The notes beneath the pieces were generated by a model. The model made no database searches, had not been told where the DNA came from, and saw only the letters and a list, made by a program, of their open reading frames with translations. This document shows positions 1 through 5,076 of a stretch of 6,165 bases of DNA, one piece after another. This DNA comes from an uncultured Collinsella sp. Its GTDB lineage: Bacteria; Actinomycetota; Coriobacteriia; Coriobacteriales; Coriobacteriaceae. Within the stretch, counting starts at the first letter, position 1. Each line of letters starts with the position of its first letter. The stretch covers positions 1-6,165 of the forward strand of contig CABTAA010000105.1 in assembly GCA_902482615.1 (NCBI GenBank), given 5' to 3'. The translations under genes and the position numbers were made by a program.

Positions 1-606
1 AAGTCCGCTATCGACAAGGCTTTTGGTTCGGGTGCTGACGCCGCCGTCTACGAGAACATCGTGTACGAGGGCTACGGTCCCGCCGGTGTCGCCGTCTACG
101 TCGACTGCCTGACCGACAACCGCAACCGTACCGCCGCTGATGTCCGTTCCGCCTTCTCCCACGCTGGTGGCAACCTGGGCACCTCCGGCTCCGTCGCCTT
201 CCAGTTTGAGCGCAAGGGCCAGATCGTCGTCGCCAAGGAGATCCTGGACGAGAACGCCAAGAAGGAGACCATGATCGCCAACGGTGCTGCCGGTGACGAG
301 GATGAGTTCATGATGGCCATCGCCGAGGCCGGCGGCGAGGACTACGAGGACGCCGGCGAGGAGTGGATCGTCTGGACTACTGCCAACGAGGTCATGGCTG
401 TCTCCAAGGCGCTCGAGGAGCAGGGCGTCCAGGTCAAGGGCTCCGAGACCACCATGGTCCCGACCACCCCGACCGAGGTCTCCGGCGCCGACGCCAAGAA
501 GGTTCAGCGCCTCATCGACCGTCTTGAGGAGCTCGACGACGTCCAGGATGTTTACAGCACCATGGACATGACCGACGAGGTCATCGCTGCCCTCGAGGAG
601 GAGTAG
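1..606 (+). CDS. yebC: YebC/PmpR family (TACO1-like) protein, 5' end cut by the window
   Basis: The frame is open from base 1 and ends at TAG 604-606, giving 201 visible residues. Family members run about 240-250 residues, so roughly the first 45 are missing. The conserved core is clear: the stretch around VYEGYGPAGVAVYVDCLTDN, then NRNRTAADVRSAF, GGNLGTSGSVAFQF, and the C-terminal LIDRLEELDDVQDVYSTMD segment. These match the YebC family closely. Members have been described as DNA-binding regulators (PmpR in Pseudomonas), and more recently as ribosome-associated factors that relieve stalling, like mitochondrial TACO1; the sequence alone cannot choose between these roles. The protein is soluble, with no signal peptide or membrane segment. 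Every visible lysine is AAG and glutamate is almost always GAG, a bias that suggests high expression. A terminator at 676-717 separates it from the next operon. Confidence 0.96.
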   Translation, partial: KSAIDKAFGSGADAAVYENIVYEGYGPAGVAVYVDCLTDNRNRTAADVRSAFSHAGGNLGTSGSVAFQFERKGQIVVAKEILDENAKKETMIANGAAGDEDEFMMAIAEAGGEDYEDAGEEWIVWTTANEVMAVSKALEEQGVQVKGSETTMVPTTPTEVSGADAKKVQRLIDRLEELDDVQDVYSTMDMTDEVIAALEEE

Positions 607-611
607 CGCCC

Positions 612-629
612 GCACGGGTTAAGCCGTGC
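612..629 (+). other. Small hairpin just after the yebC stop codon
   Basis: GCACGG at 612-617 and CCGTGC at 624-629 pair perfectly over 6 bp around the 6-base loop GTTAAG, 5 bases after the stop. No T run follows, so it is more likely a 3'-end RNA stabiliser or a chance hairpin than a terminator. Confidence 0.35.
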
Positions 630-675
630 ATATCTGGGCATAATGAAGCGAGCATGCAAGCCTCGTGGAATAGAT

Positions 676-717
676 GAGCCGGATCCGCGTGCGTAGAGCA
701 CCGGACCCGGCTCTTTT
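676..717 (+). terminator. Rho-independent terminator after yebC
   Basis: The arms 676-687 (GAGCCGGATCCG) and 702-713 (CGGACCCGGCTC) pair over 12 bp with a single A-C mismatch around a 14-base loop. TTTT follows at 714-717. It lies 70 bases after the yebC stop codon. The strong GC stem followed by a short T run is typical of intrinsic terminators. Confidence 0.8.
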
Positions 718-722
718 ATAAT
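717..722 (+). promoter_or_regulatory. Candidate -10 box for the amaP operon
   Basis: A perfect TATAAT lies at 717-722, directly after the terminator T run and sharing its last T. It is 50 bases upstream of the amaP GTG, which would give a leader of roughly 43 bases. No good -35 is seen: with a 17-base spacer the hexamer would be TAGAGC at 694-699, inside the terminator loop. The call rests on the -10 alone. Confidence 0.35.
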
Positions 723-772
723 GATGCGAACCGTTTTGCATTTCGAGAGCCGAGATTTGAAGGGAGCGCCGC

Positions 773-1318
773 GTGCGCGTACTCAAACGAGCCCTAGCGA
801 TCGTGTACCTTGCCGCTACCATCGTGGCGCTGGGTACGCTTGTCTGCCAGTTTTGGGGGCCGTATACGTATCGCTTTATGTTGCTGATGCGCGACCCCAT
901 GCCGCGCATTGTCGTGACGGCATGCGGCGGAGTTGTGGCGATCGGCGTGCTGGTAAGCTTCTTCCGCCTGATGTTTGCTCGTCGCGAGCCGTCCTGCGTG
1001 CATCCGGCGGGGGAGCGCAATATCGAGGTCACGCTCGCGGCGCTTTCTTCGTGTGCCAGGGCTGCTGCCGAGCGCGACGACCGCGTGATGGTCGAGCATG
1101 TCGAGGCCCGCGTCCAAGGCTCCGACGATTCGCACGTCCGATTTAAGGTCGAGGCTATCGCGCTTGACGATAAGGACGTGGCATCTCTGGCTACCGCGAT
1201 GCAGCAGCGCATCGAGGAAGCTTGCGACACCATGCTCGGCACGCCGGGCACGACCGCACGCGTCCGTTTTTTGCCGTCCAAGACTACCGTCCAGACCGTG
1301 GAGGTTTCCGGTGAGTGA
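773..1318 (+). CDS. amaP: AmaP-like membrane anchor of an Asp23 envelope-stress operon
   Basis: This 181-residue protein has two N-terminal membrane segments, about residues 5-28 and 45-68, followed by a basic FARRE stop-transfer patch and a soluble domain of about 110 residues. Staphylococcus aureus AmaP has about the same length and two N-terminal membrane helices, and it tethers Asp23 to the inner face of the membrane. The identification rests on this architecture and on its position directly upstream of DUF2273 and Asp23 genes, because sequence conservation in AmaP is low. The start is GTG at 773 with AGGGAG at 761-766, six bases upstream. The stop (TGA 1316-1318) lies inside the start of the next gene, so translation is probably coupled. 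The soluble part (NIEVTLAALSS.., VRFKVEAIAL, TARVRFLP) appears to have an Asp23-like helix/strand pattern. The amaP symbol is probable rather than certain. Confidence 0.8.
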   Translation: MRVLKRALAIVYLAATIVALGTLVCQFWGPYTYRFMLLMRDPMPRIVVTACGGVVAIGVLVSFFRLMFARREPSCVHPAGERNIEVTLAALSSCARAAAERDDRVMVEHVEARVQGSDDSHVRFKVEAIALDDKDVASLATAMQQRIEEACDTMLGTPGTTARVRFLPSKTTVQTVEVSGE

Positions 1319-1688
1319 TACCAATCAAGATAAGACCGCTCGTACGCCGCGCCTGACGATTGACCAGAGCGCCACGCCGGCGAGCGAACCTGTTGATTCC
1401 AAAGCAGAGGCAACTGAGTTACAAGACGCGGCGGCCGCGGATTTTGACGAGGCTATGGGTCTCATCAAGGGTACGGGCGCTGCCATCTGGAGCTATGCTG
1501 TGCGTCATCCCAACACCACGCTCGGTGCCGTCGCCGGCTTTGTCCTCGCCGTGTTGGTGCTCACGCTCGGCCTGTGGGACACGCTCGTCATTGCATTCTT
1601 CGTGCTGATCGGCGCCGTGATCGGCCAAATTCGCGACGGCGAGAACGGGATCGTCAACTTCTTCGGCCGTCTGTTTAGCGGCCGCTAA
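1311..1688 (+). CDS. DUF2273 family small membrane protein
   Basis: The 125-residue product starts at GTG 1311 with GGAGG at 1300-1304, six bases upstream. It overlaps the preceding gene by 8 bases (GTGAGTGA), which indicates coupled translation. Residues 1-45 are hydrophilic and probably disordered. The C-terminal 65 residues carry the DUF2273 pattern: a YAVRHPNTTLGAVAGF entry, one hydrophobic segment at about 71-88, a second at about 90-106 that begins at LWDTLVIAFF, and a GQIRDG end. A short amphipathic tail (NFFGRLFSGR) follows. DUF2273 proteins are usually only about 60-80 residues long, so the N-terminal part is extra. The family commonly sits in Asp23/AmaP operons, and its molecular role is not known; a part in the membrane platform that holds Asp23 is inference. 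A longer upstream start in the same frame would read through the amaP coding sequence and lacks support. Confidence 0.85.
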   Translation: MSDTNQDKTARTPRLTIDQSATPASEPVDSKAEATELQDAAAADFDEAMGLIKGTGAAIWSYAVRHPNTTLGAVAGFVLAVLVLTLGLWDTLVIAFFVLIGAVIGQIRDGENGIVNFFGRLFSGR

Positions 1689-1699
1689 TATGTATTCGA

Positions 1700-1717
1700 C
1701 TGTCGCATCCGCGGCAG
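1700..1717 (+). promoter_or_regulatory. Intergenic hairpin just before the asp23 ribosome site
   Basis: CTGTCGC (1700-1706) and GCGGCAG (1711-1717) form a 7-bp stem with one G-U pair and an ATCC loop. It ends 4 bases before the AAGGAGG of asp23. It could protect a processed asp23 transcript or tune its translation; there is no T run, so termination is unlikely. A chance hairpin cannot be excluded. Confidence 0.35.
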
Positions 1718-1732
1718 GCATAAGGAGGAACC

Positions 1733-2254
1733 ATGGCTTTTAATACGAAGGTCGATGTAGCCGATACCGAGCTCGAGGAGAATGAGGCGGCCGTCGCCGA
1801 AGCCGAGGATGTGACGTTCGAGGATGAGGCGCTCGTCGAGGCCGAGTCCGCCGATGACGCGGACGAGGATGATGAGGAAACAGACGAGTCCGAGGACTCG
1901 CTGACCTATTCCAACGGTGTGATCGAGAAGATCGTCGCCATGGCCACCCGCGAGGTGCCGCACGTCCTGGGCATGAAGGGTAACCTTATGCACTTTGTGC
2001 AGGAGCAGTTTGGTGCCGAGAATCTGACCAAGGGCGTGACGGTTGAGGTCACCGATGACAATCGCGTGGTCGTCAACATCTCCGTCATTATCGAGTACGG
2101 CGCCTATGCGCCCGCGATCTTCGACGATGTCAAGGCACGTGTCACCGAGCGCCTTGCCGCGATGACCGGCCTTGAGGTGGCGGGCGTCAACCTGCGCATC
2201 GAGGACGTCATCACCCCCGAGGAGTACGAGCACCGCACCAGCCAGCACGAGTAA
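1733..2254 (+). CDS. asp23: Asp23/Gls24 family envelope stress response protein
   Basis: The product has 173 residues. The start is ATG 1733 with a near-perfect AAGGAGG at 1722-1728, the strongest ribosome site in the window, which fits the high abundance usual for Asp23 proteins. The Asp23 domain covers about residues 57-165. It begins LTYSNGVIEKIVAMATREV, continues with a GVTVEVTDDNRVVVNISVIIEYG strand pair and a VKARVTERLAAMTGLEV helix, and ends in the strand VNLRIEDV. Asp23/Gls24 proteins are cytosolic and, where studied in Firmicutes, form filaments or clouds at the membrane and respond to cell-wall stress. There is no signal peptide or membrane segment, so membrane attachment would depend on the two upstream proteins. 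An oddity is the N-terminal extension: residues 8-55 carry 26 Asp/Glu and no basic residue. The stop TAA at 2252-2254 precedes a long hairpin. Confidence 0.94.
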   Translation: MAFNTKVDVADTELEENEAAVAEAEDVTFEDEALVEAESADDADEDDEETDESEDSLTYSNGVIEKIVAMATREVPHVLGMKGNLMHFVQEQFGAENLTKGVTVEVTDDNRVVVNISVIIEYGAYAPAIFDDVKARVTERLAAMTGLEVAGVNLRIEDVITPEEYEHRTSQHE

Positions 2255-2258
2255 CCTT

Positions 2259-2283
2259 CCAAAAAGGGACAGGTTTGTTTTGG
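2259..2283. repeat. Possible dispersed intergenic repeat with GGGACAGG core
   Basis: Four bases after the asp23 stop, CCAAAA (2259-2264) and TTTTGG (2278-2283) flank AGGGACAGGTTTG as an inverted repeat. The A-rich start, GGGACAGG core and T-rich end are reminiscent of short palindromic intergenic repeats. A second sequence with a related GGGACGGGG core follows the zinc-ribbon gene near 4955. Copy number elsewhere in the genome cannot be seen from this window. Confidence 0.35.
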
Positions 2284-2307
2284 CAGGCTTTATCTGCGAA
2301 AACGTTA

Positions 2308-2345
2308 AACGGCCGACCGCGCAAGCAAAAGCGTGGCCGGCCGTT
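2308..2345 (+). terminator. Terminator hairpin of the amaP-DUF2273-asp23 operon
   Basis: The arms 2308-2322 (AACGGCCGACCGCGC) and 2331-2345 (GCGTGGCCGGCCGTT) pair over 15 bp with one A-C mismatch and one G-U wobble. The loop is AAGCAAAA. Only TTATTTG follows, so the T run is weak, but the very stable stem 53 bases after asp23 makes a terminator the best reading. Confidence 0.7.
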
Positions 2346-2349
2346 ATTT

Positions 2350-2373
2350 GTATGCCCCCCGATGTGGGCATAC
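2350..2373. promoter_or_regulatory. Perfect 8-bp inverted repeat upstream of the YitT gene
   Basis: GTATGCCC at 2350-2357 is mirrored by GGGCATAC at 2366-2373 with an 8-base spacer, so the half-site centres are 16 bases apart. No T run follows on the plus strand. It lies 90 bases before the YitT start, just after the upstream terminator, a plausible place for an operator. A second RNA hairpin is the alternative. Confidence 0.4.
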
Positions 2374-2462
2374 CGCTCGTCTAACTAGGGGTTGCAATCG
2401 TCGCGTTCCGCGTTACCCTAATGGGCGCATTGTTTCCAAATTGTTAACGAGGGGTTGCCGTA

Positions 2463-3485
2463 ATGGCCGACGAGCACGAAACAGAAAGCAAGGCATGGGC
2501 GATTGAGGCCGCCGCGGCAGAGGCGGCATCGCGTGCTGCCGAGGAGGTGCATCGTCCTCCCGTGGTGCCGATGGAGCGCGTGGTCGATCGCACCGATATC
2601 GAGCGCGGCGAGCGTGTCGGTCAAAAGCGCAGCCAGGAGCCGGGCTTCCCGCGCTTTTTTGCCGAGCTCAATCTGGGCCTGATTCTTACGGCCTTCGCCA
2701 TCGTTGCGTTTAAAACCCCTAATCACTGTGCTTTTGGCGGCACCTCGGGCGTGTCGGTCATTCTGTCCACGCTGTTCCCGACCCTGCCCGTCGGCGTTTT
2801 TATGTGGATTATCAACGCGGTTCTCGTCGTCTTGGGCTTTATCTTTTTGGAGCGCAAGGCAATCCTGTGGAGCGTCTTCGCCTCGTTTGCGCTTTCGGCC
2901 TATGTTTCGCTGTTTGAGCTTTTTATTCCGACCGATGTCTCTCTGACGGGTGATATGTGGCTCGACCTGTGCTTTGCCGTCATCTTGCCGGCGCTCGGCA
3001 GCGCTATTGTCTTTGACATCGGCGCCTCGACGGGTGGCACGGACATTCTTGCCATGATCCTCAAGCGCCGCACGACGCTCGAGATTGGCCGTGCCCTGCT
3101 GCTGGTCGATATCGGCATCGTGGCCATCGCGGCCTTTTTGTATGGCCCGCGTGTCGGTCTGTATTGTGTGCTCGGCCTGTTTGCCAAGACGCTTGTGGTC
3201 GACAAAGCCATTGAGAGCATTCACCTGCGCAAAGTCTGCACGGTCATTTGCTCCGAGCCCCTTAAGGTCGAGGAGTTTATCGTCAAGCATCTCAACCGTA
3301 CGGCGACCATCAGTCGCGGCTACGGTGCCTTCTCGGGCAAGTGCGTGACGGTGATCATGAGCGTGCTGAGCCGTCGCGAGGCCGTGCAGCTGCGCCGCTA
3401 TGCGCGCGAAGTCGATCCGGGTGCCTTTATCACTATCGTCGACAGCTCCGAGATCGTCGGTAAGGGCTTCCGCGGAACGAACTAG
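2463..3485 (+). CDS. YitT family membrane protein (DUF161 + DUF2179)
   Basis: The product has 340 residues. The start is ATG 2463 with GAGGGG at 2449-2454, eight bases upstream. An alternative ATG at 2571 lacks a well-placed ribosome site. Residues 1-65 are hydrophilic and Ala/Glu/Arg-rich. About five to six membrane segments follow (roughly 68-86, 95-122, 132-155, 165-187, 205-225 and 228-245), with the conserved GGTSGVSVI and DIGASTGGTDILAMIL motifs of the DUF161/YitT membrane domain. The C-terminal DUF2179 domain covers about residues 253-335 and is well conserved (LNRTATISRGYGAFSG, VLSRREAVQLRRY, DPGAFITIVDSSEIVGKGF). YitT proteins are widespread integral membrane proteins of unknown biochemical role, and a transport function is only conjecture. 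Most members begin just before the first membrane helix, so the N-terminal extension is unusual. The gene appears to be transcribed alone: a hairpin lies upstream, although none is obvious downstream. Confidence 0.94.
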   Translation: MADEHETESKAWAIEAAAAEAASRAAEEVHRPPVVPMERVVDRTDIERGERVGQKRSQEPGFPRFFAELNLGLILTAFAIVAFKTPNHCAFGGTSGVSVILSTLFPTLPVGVFMWIINAVLVVLGFIFLERKAILWSVFASFALSAYVSLFELFIPTDVSLTGDMWLDLCFAVILPALGSAIVFDIGASTGGTDILAMILKRRTTLEIGRALLLVDIGIVAIAAFLYGPRVGLYCVLGLFAKTLVVDKAIESIHLRKVCTVICSEPLKVEEFIVKHLNRTATISRGYGAFSGKCVTVIMSVLSRREAVQLRRYAREVDPGAFITIVDSSEIVGKGFRGTN

Positions 3486-3634
3486 CGCGGACACACTCAT
3501 CAAACAATCGAAAAGCGCCTCGCGCGTTGCAAATACGTCATCTAAGAGTATTTGTCCTCACATTGGGTGATAATGATGCCAAAGACATCGTTTGCGATCC
3601 AAGTGATTTGTTCAAGATACGAAGGGATGATTCT

Positions 3635-4936
3635 ATGTTCTGCTCGCAGTGTGGCGCCCCCATGGGCGATAACGACAAGTTCTGCGGCGTGTGTGGTGCT
3701 CCTAATGCCGGTGCCGCTGGCCCCGCTCCCCAGGGACAGCCTCAGCCCCAGCAGTTTGTTCCGCAACCGTCCGTGGCGAATGCGCCAAAGGGCTGTGTGG
3801 CTCAGGCGTTCCAAGATATGACCAAGACTCCGGGTGTGCTTCAGCGTGTATGCCAAATCGCGTTTTTGCCGGCGCTGATTTGCGTTGTGTCGGTGCTCGT
3901 GTTGTTTATTCCCGTTATTGGCGGCATTGCGGCTGCCATCGGCTTTTTGGCAGCTTGCATTGCGAGCGTGTGCGGTTCCGGCTTTGGCATCGAGTGGGGT
4001 CGCGATCTGTCGCTTAAGATCGATGACGGCATGGATCGTCCGCTGATGCGTTCCACGTCGTTTGGTCTCGGAGTCTTTTCGAGCGTTATTTCGGTCGTGC
4101 TCGAGGTTATCGCTGCCATTCCCGTTATCGGTGTAGTGCTTTCGCTGGTGGAGGGCGTGGTAATTGGCGCTGCGGGCTCGTATTCTTATTACGGCTCTTA
4201 TGCGCTCGAGGCTGCGCTGTTTGGCTCGCTTGGCCTGCTTGTCCTGGCGCTAATTGCCTCGGCGATTCTGGGTGTCTTCTTTAAGATGTTCGCCGACATC
4301 GCCGTGATGCACTTTGCGGTGACCGGGCGTGTCGAGAGCGCGTTTTCGCTCGATAAGGTCTGGGCGGCGTTTAAGCACAACAAGACCAAGCTGTTCTGTG
4401 CTTCGTTCCTTCCCGAGTTTTTGACGGGCCTGGTCGCCAACGTTGTCACATGGATCTTGACGGTCGTCTTTGGCGCCATTGCCTCTGTCGGTATGTATAG
4501 CTACTACTATCGTCCTACGGGTATTGAGGCAATTGTTACCGGCGGTGGCGTCACGCTCGCGCTGTTCTTGGTGCTGGTCGCTTTCGTCACCGTATTTCTT
4601 ACGGTCTTTGGCAAGATGCTCAAGCACCGTGCCGTTGGCTATTGGGCCGCACGCTATGCAAGCGAGTGGGCCGATGAGGATAAGGACGACGTCCTGACTT
4701 TTGTGTTGCCCTTCGAGAAGAAGTCCACCCCTTCGGGTTGCGGTGCTCCGGATGCTTCGCCGGCACCTGCACCCTCTCCCGCGACCGAGTCTGAGCCGGC
4801 GCCCGAGCCTGAACCGGCGCCCGAGTCTGAGACGGCATCTGAGCCCGAGCCTGCGCCTGAGCCTGAGCCTGAGCCGGCACCTGCACCTGAGTCGGCGTCC
4901 GAGCCAAGCTCCGACGAGGAACCTCAGGACGATTAG
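3635..4936 (+). CDS. Zinc-ribbon, multi-pass membrane protein (DUF4013-like) with Glu-Pro-Ala tail
   Basis: I chose ATG 3635, with AAGGGATG at 3622-3629, because the product then begins directly with a zinc ribbon. Four cysteines (C3, C6, C17, C20, in two CxxCGAP-type knuckles) would bind one zinc. The in-frame TTG at 3527 adds 36 residues that look non-coding. A Pro/Gln-rich linker spans about 25-50. The membrane core, about residues 70-345, has roughly six hydrophobic stretches. These include the IEWGRDLSLKIDDGMDRPLM segment after the first helices, which recalls DUF4013, a family of poorly characterised membrane proteins often preceded by a zinc ribbon. Residues 372-433 form an acidic tail of repeated EP, PAP and SEP units ending in DD. 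The total is 433 residues. The function is unknown. The family name is tentative; the zinc ribbon and the membrane topology are directly visible. The next gene converges on it. Confidence 0.88.
   Translation: MFCSQCGAPMGDNDKFCGVCGAPNAGAAGPAPQGQPQPQQFVPQPSVANAPKGCVAQAFQDMTKTPGVLQRVCQIAFLPALICVVSVLVLFIPVIGGIAAAIGFLAACIASVCGSGFGIEWGRDLSLKIDDGMDRPLMRSTSFGLGVFSSVISVVLEVIAAIPVIGVVLSLVEGVVIGAAGSYSYYGSYALEAALFGSLGLLVLALIASAILGVFFKMFADIAVMHFAVTGRVESAFSLDKVWAAFKHNKTKLFCASFLPEFLTGLVANVVTWILTVVFGAIASVGMYSYYYRPTGIEAIVTGGGVTLALFLVLVAFVTVFLTVFGKMLKHRAVGYWAARYASEWADEDKDDVLTFVLPFEKKSTPSGCGAPDASPAPAPSPATESEPAPEPEPAPESETASEPEPAPEPEPEPAPAPESASEPSSDEEPQDD
4787..4908 (+). repeat. In-gene GAGCCT-type hexamer repeats coding Glu-Pro/Ala-Pro
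   Basis: Units such as GAGCCT, GAGCCG, GCGCCC and GCACCT recur in a 6-base rhythm within the 3' end of the zinc-ribbon membrane protein gene. They encode repeated Glu-Pro and Ala-Pro dipeptides with Ser-Glu interruptions. The degenerate units suggest old slippage expansion. The repeats also create long spurious open frames on the opposite strand. Confidence 0.7.
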
Positions 4937-4963
4937 CCATGCCGTCTGCCATTTGGGGACGGG

Positions 4964-4981
4964 GTAGAAATAGTAGAAATA
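4964..4981. repeat. Two tandem copies of GTAGAAATA next to a GGGGACGGGG core
   Basis: GTAGAAATA occurs at 4964-4972 and again directly at 4973-4981, preceded by TTTGGGGACGGG. It lies just after the stop of the zinc-ribbon gene. It may be a fragment of a dispersed intergenic repeat related to the GGGACAGG element at 2259-2283; only a genome-wide count could tell. Confidence 0.4.
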
Positions 4982-4995
4982 GCGCTTGAAGAATG

Positions 4996-5033
4996 AGCGG
5001 GGGCGGACGTGTCGAAACGTCCGCCCCCGCTTT
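4996..5033. terminator. Bidirectional terminator between convergent genes
   Basis: The arms 4996-5010 (AGCGGGGGCGGACGT) and 5017-5031 (ACGTCCGCCCCCGCT) pair perfectly over 15 bp around the loop GTCGAA. TT follows on the plus strand and a CATTCTTC stretch on the minus strand. It lies between the plus-strand zinc-ribbon gene and the minus-strand amidohydrolase gene, so it probably stops both transcripts, although T runs are short on both sides. Confidence 0.75.
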
Positions 5034-5034
5034 G

Positions 5035-5046
5035 ACATCGCGATGT
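5035..5046. other. Perfect 12-bp palindrome after the amidohydrolase gene
   Basis: ACATCGCGATGT reads the same on both strands. It lies 31 bases beyond the amidohydrolase stop and 4 bases from the terminator stem. It could bind a dimeric protein, but its position between two 3' ends gives no regulatory target, so chance is likely. Confidence 0.3.
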
Positions 5047-5076
5047 GGCTATGACTGCGAGATGCCAGCGAATCGA

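Noticed and set aside
619..1413. Minus-strand open frame of 264 codons across the amaP gene
   Set aside because: It spans a terminator and an operon with overlapping genes and clear ribosome sites on the plus strand; its product shows no recognisable motif.
1685..2371. Minus-strand open frame of 228 codons opposite asp23
   Set aside because: It covers the asp23 terminator and its Asp/Leu-rich product is the antisense of the acidic Asp23 sequence.
2392..2422. TTGCAA with TACCCT or CCTAAT as a promoter for the YitT gene
   Set aside because: The -10 candidates match the consensus poorly or have a 19-base spacer; not strong enough to list as a feature.
2418..3503. Long minus-strand open frame of 361 codons opposite the YitT gene
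   Set aside because: Its product is rich in Asp, His, Arg and Gln with no recognisable domain, and the plus strand encodes a well-conserved YitT protein. It is a shadow frame typical of GC-rich DNA.
3569..3574. GATAAT as a possible -10 box for the zinc-ribbon gene
   Set aside because: No acceptable -35 lies 16-18 bases upstream, and TTGTCC at 3552 is only 11 bases away. TTGCAA at 3527 with TATTTG at 3549 is equally weak, so no promoter is called.
3527..3634. In-frame TTG start that would lengthen the zinc-ribbon protein by 36 residues
   Set aside because: No ribosome site precedes it, the added residues look non-coding, and ATG 3635 has AAGGGATG upstream and opens directly on the zinc ribbon.
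4250..5038. Minus-strand open frame with long Arg/Leu repeats opposite the zinc-ribbon gene
   Set aside because: The repeats are the antisense of the Glu-Pro hexamers and the frame runs through the terminator hairpin; there is no domain or ribosome site to support it.
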